A stretch of DNA of 5,302 nucleotides, from assembly GCA_964593515.1 (NCBI GenBank), contig CAZQJH010000106.1, forward strand, positions 1 through 5,302, read 5' to 3'. Numbering within the stretch: the stretch's first letter is position 1; each line of letters starts with the position of its first letter. The stretch comes from JAXJYR01 sp964593515 (lineage in GTDB: Bacteria > Bacillota_I > Bacilli_A > Erysipelotrichales > Erysipelotrichaceae). The translations under genes and the position numbers were made by a program. Shown here one piece after another: positions 1 to 5,273 of the stretch. Under the pieces are notes generated by a model that was not told where the DNA came from, searched no databases, and saw only the letters and a program-made list of their open reading frames with translations.

Positions 1-1
1 C

Positions 2-97
2 CTCTCCGTGGTTCGCACCGAGTCGTACTTCTACGAAAGTATCATTATGCCTATCGTGTATAATGGCAGTCAGTCCGTACCAATAGGACTGTTTTAA
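2..97 (+). CDS. Possible 3' end of a gene cut by the left edge
   Basis: One frame stays open from the window edge to a TAA at 95-97, giving about 31 residues that end in YNGSQSVPIGLF. The composition (aromatic, Ser, Ile, Pro) could be a real protein C-terminus, but I recognise no family and no start is in view. The last codons overlap an inverted repeat, CAGTCC (71-76) and GGACTG (86-91), separated by 9 nt and followed by TTTTAA, which could be a weak terminator or an RNA structure. The stretch could equally be non-coding. Nothing else in 98-175 looks like a gene. Confidence 0.22.
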   Translation, partial: LSVVRTESYFYESIIMPIVYNGSQSVPIGLF

Positions 98-175
98 GTT
101 GCCTAATCTCGCACAGGGCGTAGGGCTTGCCTGCTATCACAATAGGGGTAGTAACTGATTATCTGTGTATTCTGT

Positions 176-204
176 TTTCAAAGACCATTAAGAAGCGGTA
201 TAAA
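176..204 (+). promoter_or_regulatory. Weak candidate promoter for the DUF1871-like gene
   Basis: A TATAAA box at 199-204 lies 17 nt downstream of TTTCAA (176-181). The -10 box is good, but the -35 box matches the consensus at only three of six positions. A second AT-rich box (TATATA) lies just downstream near 214-219. This is the only plausible promoter I see upstream of the gene at 279, and it would leave a leader of about 70 nt. Confidence 0.3.
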
Positions 205-266
205 AACCCCTTCATATATAAGCCGAAAAAATCAAATGGTGTCCGAAAACTTTTTCAAATTTTTTT

Positions 267-270
267 GAGG
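267..270 (+). promoter_or_regulatory. Ribosome binding site for the gene at 279
   Basis: GAGG sits 8 nt before the ATG at 279, after a long T-run. It supports that ATG as the start. The flanking TCAAA (255-259) and TTTGA (264-268) could form a weak 5-bp hairpin that partly covers the site. Confidence 0.55.
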
Positions 271-278
271 ATTTTGTC

Positions 279-539
279 ATGAACAATAAATTTAAGATTG
301 TTAAGAAATATATAGATGAATATGATTATTATGGTCTGCTCCGGGATGGCGCACCTGATGATGAATTTATATCAGAAGCCTTGCGGATAAGTGACCGCAT
401 TTCAGAAGACAGTACCATTGAACAGATTGCGGCCACCATAGCAGATGTATTTCATCTTGCCTTTGGAAATGAAGAACACCCAGAACACTATTTACCGGTT
501 GCTCAAAAGATATGGTCAGAACTGCATCCCACAAAGTAG
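279..539 (+). CDS. DUF1871-like small acidic protein
   Basis: This 86-residue cytosolic protein has no signal peptide or membrane segment. Seen in the sequence: a basic N-terminal helix (MNNKFKIVKKYI), a loop DYYGLLRDGAPDDEF, then two helices containing IEQIAATIADVFHLAFG and YLPVAQKIWSEL. Length and pattern (an early hydrophobic/Asp-rich turn, a central I..I..vF...F helix, a final A..I helix) match what I recall of the DUF1871 family, to which Bacillus subtilis YugE belongs. Its biochemical role is unknown to me. It is the only plus-strand gene, has a proper ribosome binding site, and ends 4 nt before a terminator, so it is a single-gene unit. Small acidic proteins of this kind are often found in accessory regions, and an orphan immunity role is possible but is inference. 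Family call moderately sure; function unknown. Confidence 0.7.
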   Translation: MNNKFKIVKKYIDEYDYYGLLRDGAPDDEFISEALRISDRISEDSTIEQIAATIADVFHLAFGNEEHPEHYLPVAQKIWSELHPTK

Positions 540-543
540 CTTA

Positions 544-582
544 AATCCAGCCAATCAATTAAGACCGGCTGGATTCTTTTTA
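544..582 (+). terminator. Rho-independent terminator after the DUF1871-like gene
   Basis: A perfect 9-bp stem (AATCCAGCC at 544-552 with GGCTGGATT at 567-575) encloses a 14-nt loop and is followed by CTTTTTA. It starts 4 nt after the stop codon at 539. The minus-strand gene from the other side ends at 580, inside the T-run, so the hairpin lies between convergent genes. The minus-strand side has only a short T-run (TTAAGC), so termination in that direction is less certain. Confidence 0.85.
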
Positions 583-852
583 TGCATCTATGTATTTTTT
601 CATGATGTCATTTGTATTTTCCTTCAGCTCTAGGCACAGCTCATGGAAATCTTTCATACCTTGCAGATACGCAAGCCTTGATACTCTTGCCATGTATTCA
701 CTAAAAATTTCTTCTAATCTTGTGAAATCATTTCTATCCATCCCATCCCGATACGCATAGAAATCACTCTCCAGACTTTGCAGAAGCTCATCATTACTGG
801 CAGCCTCATAGCAATTTTTCAGGTCATTTGCAATCATTTGTTTCAACAACAT
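580..852 (-). CDS. Small helical protein of unknown function
   Basis: I do not recognise this 90-residue protein. It is predicted to be all helical and cytosolic: MLLKQMIANDLKN at the start, a central stretch rich in Asp/Glu/Arg (DFYAYRDGMDRNDFTRLEEIF), then a last helix pair with AYLQGMKDFHELCLELKE. There is no signal peptide or membrane segment. An upstream in-frame ATG at 876 would add eight residues (MREKEREI), but those codons contain the sequence AAGGAG (862-867), placed 9 nt before the ATG at 852. That strongly favours 852 as the true start. The gene has its own candidate promoter (908-937), is separated from the operon on its right by a terminator, and runs convergently into the gene at 279-539. 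Short charged helical proteins like this are common in Clostridia accessory regions; no function can be assigned. Confidence 0.65.
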   Translation of the reverse strand: MLLKQMIANDLKNCYEAASNDELLQSLESDFYAYRDGMDRNDFTRLEEIFSEYMARVSRLAYLQGMKDFHELCLELKENTNDIMKKYIDA

Positions 853-861
853 TATTTCTCT

Positions 862-867
862 CTCCTT
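862..867 (-). promoter_or_regulatory. Ribosome binding site that decides the start at 852
   Basis: On the minus strand this reads AAGGAG with a 9-nt spacer to the ATG at 852-850. No comparable site precedes the in-frame ATG at 876, so the longer reading is probably wrong. Confidence 0.7.
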
Positions 868-885
868 TTCTCTCATAAAGTGTTA

Positions 886-899
886 GCAATACGCATTGC
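886..899. promoter_or_regulatory. Inverted repeat, possible operator
   Basis: GCAAT-ACGC-ATTGC is a near-palindrome of 14 bp (12 of 14 positions symmetric). It lies between the candidate promoter (908-937) and the ribosome binding site of the small gene at 852. The position fits an operator for a dimeric repressor or a small 5'-leader hairpin. No regulator gene is recognised nearby. Confidence 0.35.
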
Positions 900-907
900 C
901 TGTAAAA

Positions 908-937
908 ACCATACCAAGCACCACAACTGTATGACAA
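908..937 (-). promoter_or_regulatory. Candidate promoter for the gene at 580-852
   Basis: On the minus strand, TTGTCA (937-932, five of six -35 matches) is followed after 18 nt by TATGGT (913-908, four of six). TGG lies directly before it, which fits an extended -10 element. It is the best promoter-like pair between the terminator at 949-1001 and the gene start. Confidence 0.45.
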
Positions 938-948
938 CCTTTTTCAGT

Positions 949-1001
949 AAAACAAAAAATCCAGCTTGTCAAGTGGAAAGCGACTTGACAAGTTGGATTT
1001 T
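949..1001 (-). terminator. Strong bidirectional terminator of the nuclease operon
   Basis: Positions 956-974 pair with 983-1001 over 19 bp with a single G-U wobble, around an 8-nt loop (GGAAAGCG). On the minus strand the stem runs into TTTTTTGTTTT, a good U-tract, so it should end the operon whose last gene stops at 1066. On the plus strand the stem ends in TTTT followed by CCGTTTTTA, so it could work in both directions. Confidence 0.85.
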
Positions 1002-1020
1002 CCGTTTTTATGGGTAGTTA

Positions 1021-1044
1021 AGCACCCTTTAAGGCAAGGGTGCT
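1021..1044. repeat. Second hairpin just beyond the operon's last gene
   Basis: AGCACCCTT (1021-1029) pairs perfectly with AAGGGTGCT (1036-1044) around a 6-nt loop. An outer GGTA/TACC pairing could lengthen it with a bulge. It lies 22 nt after the stop of the zinc-ribbon gene. There is no T-run beside it, so it is not itself a classical terminator; an mRNA 3'-end stabilising structure is possible. Confidence 0.55.
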
Positions 1045-1065
1045 ACCGCCTAATATTTATGATTG

Positions 1066-2154
1066 TTATGGAGTGGTTAGTGCCTCTATAAGTTCATCAG
1101 ATAACATATCTTGCTTTGTAGTAGTCAGATTTGTGGAAACTCTTACTACCATTGTTCCCAATACCGTATGTTTACCAGTATCATATTCTAATCCATCAAA
1201 AGATGCTAAATAATCATTTCTTGCCACTGCATCCTCAACGGTTGCATAGACTTCAATACTTCCACCAGCATCCGTGCCAATGTCAAACAGTTCATCCGTG
1301 GATATGTCTTCGGTTTTCAGCAATGCTGATGAAAAAAATATTTGAGCAGTATAACCGCCCTCTGTTCCGAGCTTTCCATTTGGGTCATTATCTTCTGACA
1401 CACAAGCGATAACGGAAACATTGTCTAATGCTTCGATTTTCCCTACTACAAATTCCTGTGTAGGATATGTAATTTGATTTTGAATAATGCAGCTTGTCTC
1501 ATACTGCTTTATAGCATCTTCTATTTCCTCAATCATCTTCTGATAATCAGGTAAAGCCAGTTGACGATTTTCATTCTCTATATTCTGTATGGAGTCCTTA
1601 ATCATCACTAACTTTTCATTTACTAACGCACTTGCACTTTTAACATCATCCGTTTCAGCTATTATGGATTCTGCTTCAAGTTCCAATTCATAATCCTTTA
1701 TTTCCGGAACATTCGTTTTTTTGCCCTCTGCATCCTCAACTGCTTCCGTTATCCTATCTACCGTACTCTTATCATACGGAGTATTTCCTTCGGCAAGTAC
1801 CTTATTTGCACTAGAAATAGAACTCTCTAATTTACTGTTCGCACTGATTATTTCATCAATCTTAACATTGTACTCATCTACAATGTCATTATAACCCTTA
1901 ACCTCCACATTATAGGCTTCAACTACGGCAACATATTCTTGCATAGCCTTATCATTCGGCAATTTCACAGTTAAAAACCATACAGACACAGCCAGAATTA
2001 AAACTGCAATAGCGCATATCGGAATTATCACTTTCTTTTTATTTCCTACTGCGACTTCCTTCTTAATTTCATCCATAGGACAACCACAGTGAGGACAAGA
2101 TGCTGCCTTATCACTGATTTCATTCCCACATTCCGTACACTTTATCATTGACAT
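1066..2154 (-). CDS. Zinc-ribbon, membrane-anchored coiled-coil protein
   Basis: This 362-residue protein begins with a small zinc ribbon: C6-x2-C9 and C20-x2-C23, in the form CTECG ... CPHCG, expected to bind one Zn ion on the cytosolic side. A single membrane helix spans about residues 42-63 after a KKK patch. Residues 67-220 are strongly helical and Glu/Lys/Asn-rich, a probable coiled-coil stalk. A globular C-terminal domain of about 130 residues (from TQEFVVGKIEAL) includes DNDPNGKLG, a GGYTAQIFFSS strand and TDAGGSIEVY, a module I recall from other Bacillota surface proteins but cannot name. The likely topology is ribbon inside, stalk and domain outside. GGAGG 6 nt before the ATG at 2154 favours this start over the next ATG at 2148. 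It is the last gene of the four-gene operon, 18 nt after the previous stop. Function unknown; a role in envelope sensing or scaffolding is inference. Confidence 0.88.
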   Translation of the reverse strand: MSMIKCTECGNEISDKAASCPHCGCPMDEIKKEVAVGNKKKVIIPICAIAVLILAVSVWFLTVKLPNDKAMQEYVAVVEAYNVEVKGYNDIVDEYNVKIDEIISANSKLESSISSANKVLAEGNTPYDKSTVDRITEAVEDAEGKKTNVPEIKDYELELEAESIIAETDDVKSASALVNEKLVMIKDSIQNIENENRQLALPDYQKMIEEIEDAIKQYETSCIIQNQITYPTQEFVVGKIEALDNVSVIACVSEDNDPNGKLGTEGGYTAQIFFSSALLKTEDISTDELFDIGTDAGGSIEVYATVEDAVARNDYLASFDGLEYDTGKHTVLGTMVVRVSTNLTTTKQDMLSDELIEALTTP

Positions 2155-2172
2155 AGTAAGCCTCCAAGTGAT

Positions 2173-2799
2173 TTATTTTGTACCGTTTTGCTTTCTGACA
2201 TCCGTATCATCTTCTGTTTTAATAAAGTAAACAGCATTACGAGAATCATATCTGCTCTCTATCTGGTCATCATAAATAACTTCTAACGTGATACCCTCTG
2301 CGCCTTCAGTCGGTACATACTGGAAAATAATAATATCCTCTGTTGCTTTTTTCTCTTTTTTAGCATATATAGTACGTGTATATTCTGTCACATTAGCATC
2401 CCCGGTTTCAACCTTTTCTGCTATTCCATCAGACAAATTCACGGCACATTTTTCTGTCCCGGTAAAACGATAAGTAACCACAATTTCATTATCTACACCC
2501 TTGCTCTTGTCCGTCTTTGCTACGCTTGCAATACGAACATAACACTTATCTTCTACTGGAAACTCTTTTCTTTGATTACCATAAGACCAATCGCTATCAT
2601 TTCCTGCAGAATACGCTATTGTTGTTTCTGTTGTAAAAGAAGCATCCCAGAACCCTTTTTCATCTTCTGCCACTTCTTCCTGTGATTCAACAACTTCTTT
2701 GTCAGCGACTTCCTCATTTGCATCCTCGCCACATCCAGTAAGAGCCAGCATAGACACCATCATTGTAGATACAACCAAAGTCCTAATTCTCTTTTTCAT
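2173..2799 (-). CDS. Putative lipoprotein with acidic linker
   Basis: This is a 208-residue protein. The signal peptide has a basic start (MKKRIRT), a hydrophobic core and the lipobox LTGC with the lipidated cysteine at residue 23, so it should be anchored to the outer face of the cell membrane. Residues 25-48 are a Glu/Asp-rich linker. The rest looks beta-rich, with strands such as CYVRIASVAK, NEIVVTYRF, IIIFQYVP and ITLEVIYDD, and two further cysteines (86 and 118) that could form a disulfide. The fold resembles the Ig-like DUF4352/DUF5067 type of secreted lipoproteins, but I cannot confirm that. GGAGG lies 10 nt before the ATG. It sits 21 nt after the nuclease lipoprotein and 18 nt before the zinc-ribbon gene, inside one operon, so a partner or surface-side protective role for the nuclease is conceivable but inferred from position only. 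Confidence 0.85.
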   Translation of the reverse strand: MKKRIRTLVVSTMMVSMLALTGCGEDANEEVADKEVVESQEEVAEDEKGFWDASFTTETTIAYSAGNDSDWSYGNQRKEFPVEDKCYVRIASVAKTDKSKGVDNEIVVTYRFTGTEKCAVNLSDGIAEKVETGDANVTEYTRTIYAKKEKKATEDIIIFQYVPTEGAEGITLEVIYDDQIESRYDSRNAVYFIKTEDDTDVRKQNGTK

Positions 2800-2820
2800 A
2801 ATGTCTCATCCTCCATATCG

Positions 2821-4218
2821 TTAATTTTGGAATATCTTTTCAACCATTCCTTTTCCAATGTCGTATAAAACCTCTATCGTATCTGGTCTGTATGAATCTC
2901 CAGAATACTTTAATTCAATCGTTCCACTTACATTTTTACCAGCCTGAATACTTTCAGCCCATAGATTTTCCATAGCCTTGTATTCTCCCTGATTTAGAGC
3001 TGAATCCATAGATACTATGTTTGCTAATGAGTTATTACCCATAAAGCGGTCTGCAATTAAATGTCCTCTATCATCCGTAGCTTTTTCAAAACCACGTCCA
3101 ATTTCTTCTTTCGTATTACGGATTATCTTTCTTGCAGCTCCCTCATCCTTCAGTTCCAGCTTATCAAAAGTAACCTTAACAATTCTTCCTAAATCATCTG
3201 TCTGGTAAACTGCTGTCCCCAACTTATAAGTAATATTTGGAACTAAATCATTGTTAATTCTATATATCACTCCAGCCGCATCCGTTCTGCACAATTTAGC
3301 AGTAGCATCCGTTCCCAGTCTCAATATAGTATTTGCTGGTAACTTACCTGCCGTAATAAGTGCCATTTGTTCGGCTGTTGCATTTACTACTCGCTTACCG
3401 GATAATTCAAATATTTCAACTGCTGTGTGACTGGCAGTTTCCTTTAAGACATATATGCCCTCTTTGCCAAAGTAAGCTTTTCCTAATACATTTCCTACAT
3501 CATCAAGCACCGTACCATCCGTGGCTATTTTATAACTAATTCCGTCAGCCCATTTCAATGCTTTTGGCAATTTATAATTCTTATGCATAACGGAAAATAC
3601 GGACTCAACAGCACCCCACATATATCCATCAGCAAATCCTTCTAAGGCGTATTTTTTTACTGCCGCCGAAGCAACTTCTCCATTTTCATCCGCTTCGAGT
3701 GCTACACGTAAGGTAGCTTCTATTGCACCACCTATCAAAGCATCCCTTGCAACTTCTACTGGGGAAGCAAAAATGAAATATGTTGATTTAACATAATGCC
3801 GAACTACACCGGTTGCAATTATTATAGTAGTTCCGACTGCAAACTTTCCGATTACTTTACCCCAGTCAATTTCATACTCATCAAATTCCTCTGGCAGTAA
3901 AGATAGGAGTTCATCTTCTGTGTTTTCCCCTATCGTAATCTCTATTATGTACGCTTCACTAATTATGTTTTCGTCTATGACGTACTCATATATTCCATCT
4001 TCATATATCATATTTTCAACAATATATGATTCCGTCAGATACTTCTCATCAATACTGTTTTCAACAATAAATTGTTCCTCTATGCGTTCTTCCGGGATGA
4101 ACACATTACTGGTATTATGATTCTCACTGCCACCACAACCAGTTAATGAGCATACGCACAAAACAAACACCAACATCAAAGAAACAATTCTTTTAAGTTT
4201 CCATGACATAGCACTCAT
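2821..4218 (-). CDS. Lipid-anchored polymorphic-toxin-like DNA/RNA non-specific endonuclease
   Basis: This 465-residue protein has a lipoprotein signal with lipobox LTGC, cysteine 28. Residues 40-99 are twelve five-residue repeats of form x-I-x-E-x. Residues 119-210 are hydrophobic and Gly/Ala-rich, with IGKFAVGTTIIIATGVV and GFADGYMWGAV, a style seen before toxin domains. Residues 328-465 match the Endonuclease_NS_2 type of non-specific nuclease: the lead-in ITYKLGTAVYQTDDLGRI, the catalytic DRGHLIADRF (H386), then LNQGEYKAMENLWA with N409 and E417. The N-to-E spacing of eight equals that of the Mg-binding pair in Serratia nuclease. It should cut DNA and RNA with a metal ion. The catalytic set looks intact. 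The start at 4218 follows the upstream stop by one base with no good ribosome site; the ATG at 4209 has AGGA 8 nt before it and may be the real start. Nuclease call sure; toxin role inferred. Confidence 0.9.
   Translation of the reverse strand: MSAMSWKLKRIVSLMLVFVLCVCSLTGCGGSENHNTSNVFIPEERIEEQFIVENSIDEKYLTESYIVENMIYEDGIYEYVIDENIISEAYIIEITIGENTEDELLSLLPEEFDEYEIDWGKVIGKFAVGTTIIIATGVVRHYVKSTYFIFASPVEVARDALIGGAIEATLRVALEADENGEVASAAVKKYALEGFADGYMWGAVESVFSVMHKNYKLPKALKWADGISYKIATDGTVLDDVGNVLGKAYFGKEGIYVLKETASHTAVEIFELSGKRVVNATAEQMALITAGKLPANTILRLGTDATAKLCRTDAAGVIYRINNDLVPNITYKLGTAVYQTDDLGRIVKVTFDKLELKDEGAARKIIRNTKEEIGRGFEKATDDRGHLIADRFMGNNSLANIVSMDSALNQGEYKAMENLWAESIQAGKNVSGTIELKYSGDSYRPDTIEVLYDIGKGMVEKIFQN
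3922..4101 (-). repeat. Twelve pentapeptide repeats (x-I-x-E-x) in the nuclease lipoprotein
   Basis: Residues 40-99 break without gaps into FIPEE, RIEEQ, FIVEN, SIDEK, YLTES, YIVEN, MIYED, GIYEY, VIDEN, IISEA, YIIEI, TIGEN. Position 2 is Ile (Leu once) and position 4 is always Glu. Every third unit ends in EN (FIVEN, YIVEN, VIDEN, TIGEN), giving a 15-residue superperiod. At the DNA level TTTTCAACAATA recurs on the plus strand at 4013-4024 and 4058-4069, exactly 45 nt apart, a trace of duplication. It differs from the classic A(D/N)Lxx pentapeptide repeat. Confidence 0.85.
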
Positions 4219-4219
4219 C

Positions 4220-4594
4220 CTATTCTATTATCAAAGCAATTACTTCTTCGCCATCTTCCATCACTGCCTTGTTATAGACGTGTTTCCCAACGATAGATAG
4301 TAATTTGACGATTTGCTCCTTATTCTCACTCGCAAACTCTAATACACACATATCCTGATCCTTAGAATTTTCCTCATCATAAAAATCAGAAATATGCACC
4401 AAGAACTTATCCAAAATGTCCTCCAACGGATACTGTGATATGCTTTTAGAACTGTATCCTTCATCTAAATCCGGCTCCTGAACAAATGACAAAGACACAT
4501 AATACATTCCATCCTTACAGTGAATCCCCTGTTCCATTGAGTCATATTGCTTATCAGAATATTTTTCTGCGTTATAATATTGAATGTTTTTCAT
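4220..4594 (-). CDS. Acidic cytosolic protein, candidate immunity protein of the nuclease
   Basis: This 124-residue protein has no signal peptide or membrane helix. It is rich in Asp and Glu (for example DFYDEENSKDQD and MEDGEE). It shows a likely beta-containing N-terminal half (GMYYVSLSFVQEPDLDEG), a middle helix (LEDILDKFLVHI) and a C-terminal helix (NKEQIVKLLSIVGKHVY) ending in EEVIALIIE. I do not recognise the family. It is the first gene of the operon and its TAG stop is one base from the ATG of the nuclease gene, so translation is probably coupled. Small acidic cytosolic proteins encoded next to nuclease toxins are commonly their inhibitors, so an immunity role is the leading guess, though immunity genes more often follow the toxin. 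The start is well fixed: AAGGAGG (4604-4610) lies 9 nt before the ATG. Existence sure; role inferred. Confidence 0.83.
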   Translation of the reverse strand: MKNIQYYNAEKYSDKQYDSMEQGIHCKDGMYYVSLSFVQEPDLDEGYSSKSISQYPLEDILDKFLVHISDFYDEENSKDQDMCVLEFASENKEQIVKLLSIVGKHVYNKAVMEDGEEVIALIIE

Positions 4595-4603
4595 GAAGAC
4601 ACG

Positions 4604-4610
4604 CCTCCTT
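4604..4610 (-). promoter_or_regulatory. Strong ribosome binding site of the first operon gene
   Basis: On the minus strand this reads AAGGAGG, a full anti-Shine-Dalgarno match, 9 nt before the ATG at 4594. It contrasts with the poor site of the next gene, which suggests that nuclease translation depends on coupling to this gene. Confidence 0.75.
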
Positions 4611-4640
4611 CTTAATTCAGTATTCTAAACCAGATTGTGT

Positions 4641-4669
4641 CCTATAAACTGTACACACACCATTTTCAA
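4641..4669 (-). promoter_or_regulatory. Candidate promoter of the four-gene nuclease operon
   Basis: On the minus strand TTGAAA (4669-4664, five of six -35 matches) is followed after exactly 17 nt by TATAGG (4646-4641, four of six). Transcription would start near 4634 and leave a leader of about 40 nt before the ATG at 4594. The spacing and position are ideal, so this is the best promoter in the gap. Confidence 0.5.
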
Positions 4670-4878
4670 GCGCACTAAATCATAGAAACATAAAAAATGT
4701 GCATAATAAACCTAGCATACCATTTATTTTACTACTCAAATCTTGTTTTCTCAACTCTTTTCTACATCAAAACACAAAAACCACCCTGCAATTTTAATAT
4801 TCCAAATCACAGAATGGTTATTATTTATACATATTTACACTTTCTGTATTTCGTTCATCTGTCAACGATTTCCACAGC
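4670..4878. other. AT-rich gap with no convincing gene
   Basis: This stretch between the nuclease operon and the 120-residue gene is AT-rich. I see no terminator for the gene at its right: the stop at 4879 is followed only by a 4-bp CTGT/ACAG pairing. A TTGACA is present on the minus strand (4865-4860) but has no -10 box at the right distance. Plus-strand open frames here lack ribosome binding sites. Read-through into the operon is therefore possible. Confidence 0.55.
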
Positions 4879-5241
4879 CTACATTTTTCCTTCAGCAATT
4901 AAGTCCAATACGGCTTGTGCATTGATTTTGGATTGAGCGCATCCCAACTTTTTATCATTTGCCTCCAGTACCAGATGCATAGCATCAATCACTTTATCTG
5001 ATTCAATAATGCGTATCATAGCATTAACACGTGTGGTAGTCCCGGAAACATCCTTATCAATCCCCTCATATTCCTCAAACATACTTTGGATGAAAGCGGC
5101 CTTTTTCGTCTCGTCTTTCCATTCCGCTTTTCTCTTTATAAACTCTCCCATGAATGAGCCGACATACCACAGTCCGGCATTTCTACATACGTCCTTCAGC
5201 TCAAAATAGTTTGTAATCGGCTTAGGTTCTTCTCTATACAT
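4879..5241 (-). CDS. Unrecognised 120-residue protein
   Basis: I do not recognise this cytosolic protein. It has no signal peptide or membrane segment. The N-terminal part (ELKDVCRNAGLWYVGSFMGEFI) is helical with aromatic and Gly residues, and the middle is charged (KRKAEWKDETKK, FEEYEGIDKDV). The C-terminal half is a set of regular helices: TTTRVNAMIRIIESDKVIDA, then LVLEANDKKLG and INAQAVLDLIAEGKM. The ribosome binding site GGAGG (5253-5249) is 7 nt before the ATG at 5241, which makes the start reliable. An extended -10 element lies just upstream at the window edge. The gene has the same direction as the nuclease operon but is 284 nt from it with no clear terminator between, so a link cannot be excluded. 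The overall form suits a small accessory or mobile-element protein; no function is assigned. Confidence 0.78.
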   Translation of the reverse strand: MYREEPKPITNYFELKDVCRNAGLWYVGSFMGEFIKRKAEWKDETKKAAFIQSMFEEYEGIDKDVSGTTTRVNAMIRIIESDKVIDAMHLVLEANDKKLGCAQSKINAQAVLDLIAEGKM

Positions 5242-5273
5242 CTTGCCACCTCCGTAATTGATTTGATGAACAT

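Noticed and set aside
445..633. Plus-strand open frame of 62 codons
   Set aside because: It overlaps the DUF1871-like gene in another frame, runs through the terminator and has no ribosome binding site.
778..1017. Plus-strand open frame of 79 codons
   Set aside because: It lies opposite the small minus-strand gene and continues through the 19-bp terminator hairpin; no ribosome binding site.
1131..1412. Plus-strand open frame of 93 codons
   Set aside because: It is antisense to the conserved C-terminal domain of the zinc-ribbon protein, with odd composition (many His, Gln, Leu) typical of a shadow frame.
3922..4101. Classic pentapeptide-repeat (A(D/N)Lxx) domain
   Set aside because: The period is five, but the pattern is x-I-x-E-x with no Ala/Asn at the expected positions, so it should not be called by that family name without structural support.
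3920..4120. Plus-strand open frame of 66 codons over the repeat region
   Set aside because: It arises because the antisense of the regular pentad codons is free of stops; no ribosome binding site and low-complexity Ser/Ile composition.
4860..4865. Perfect TTGACA on the minus strand as a -35 box
   Set aside because: No -10-like sequence at 16-18 nt; the nearest TATAAA is 30 nt away. The pair at 4641-4669 is better placed.
4697..4936. Plus-strand open frames in the gap (also 4743-4925)
   Set aside because: AT-rich, Phe/Tyr/Ile-rich translations without a ribosome binding site that run into the gene on the other strand.
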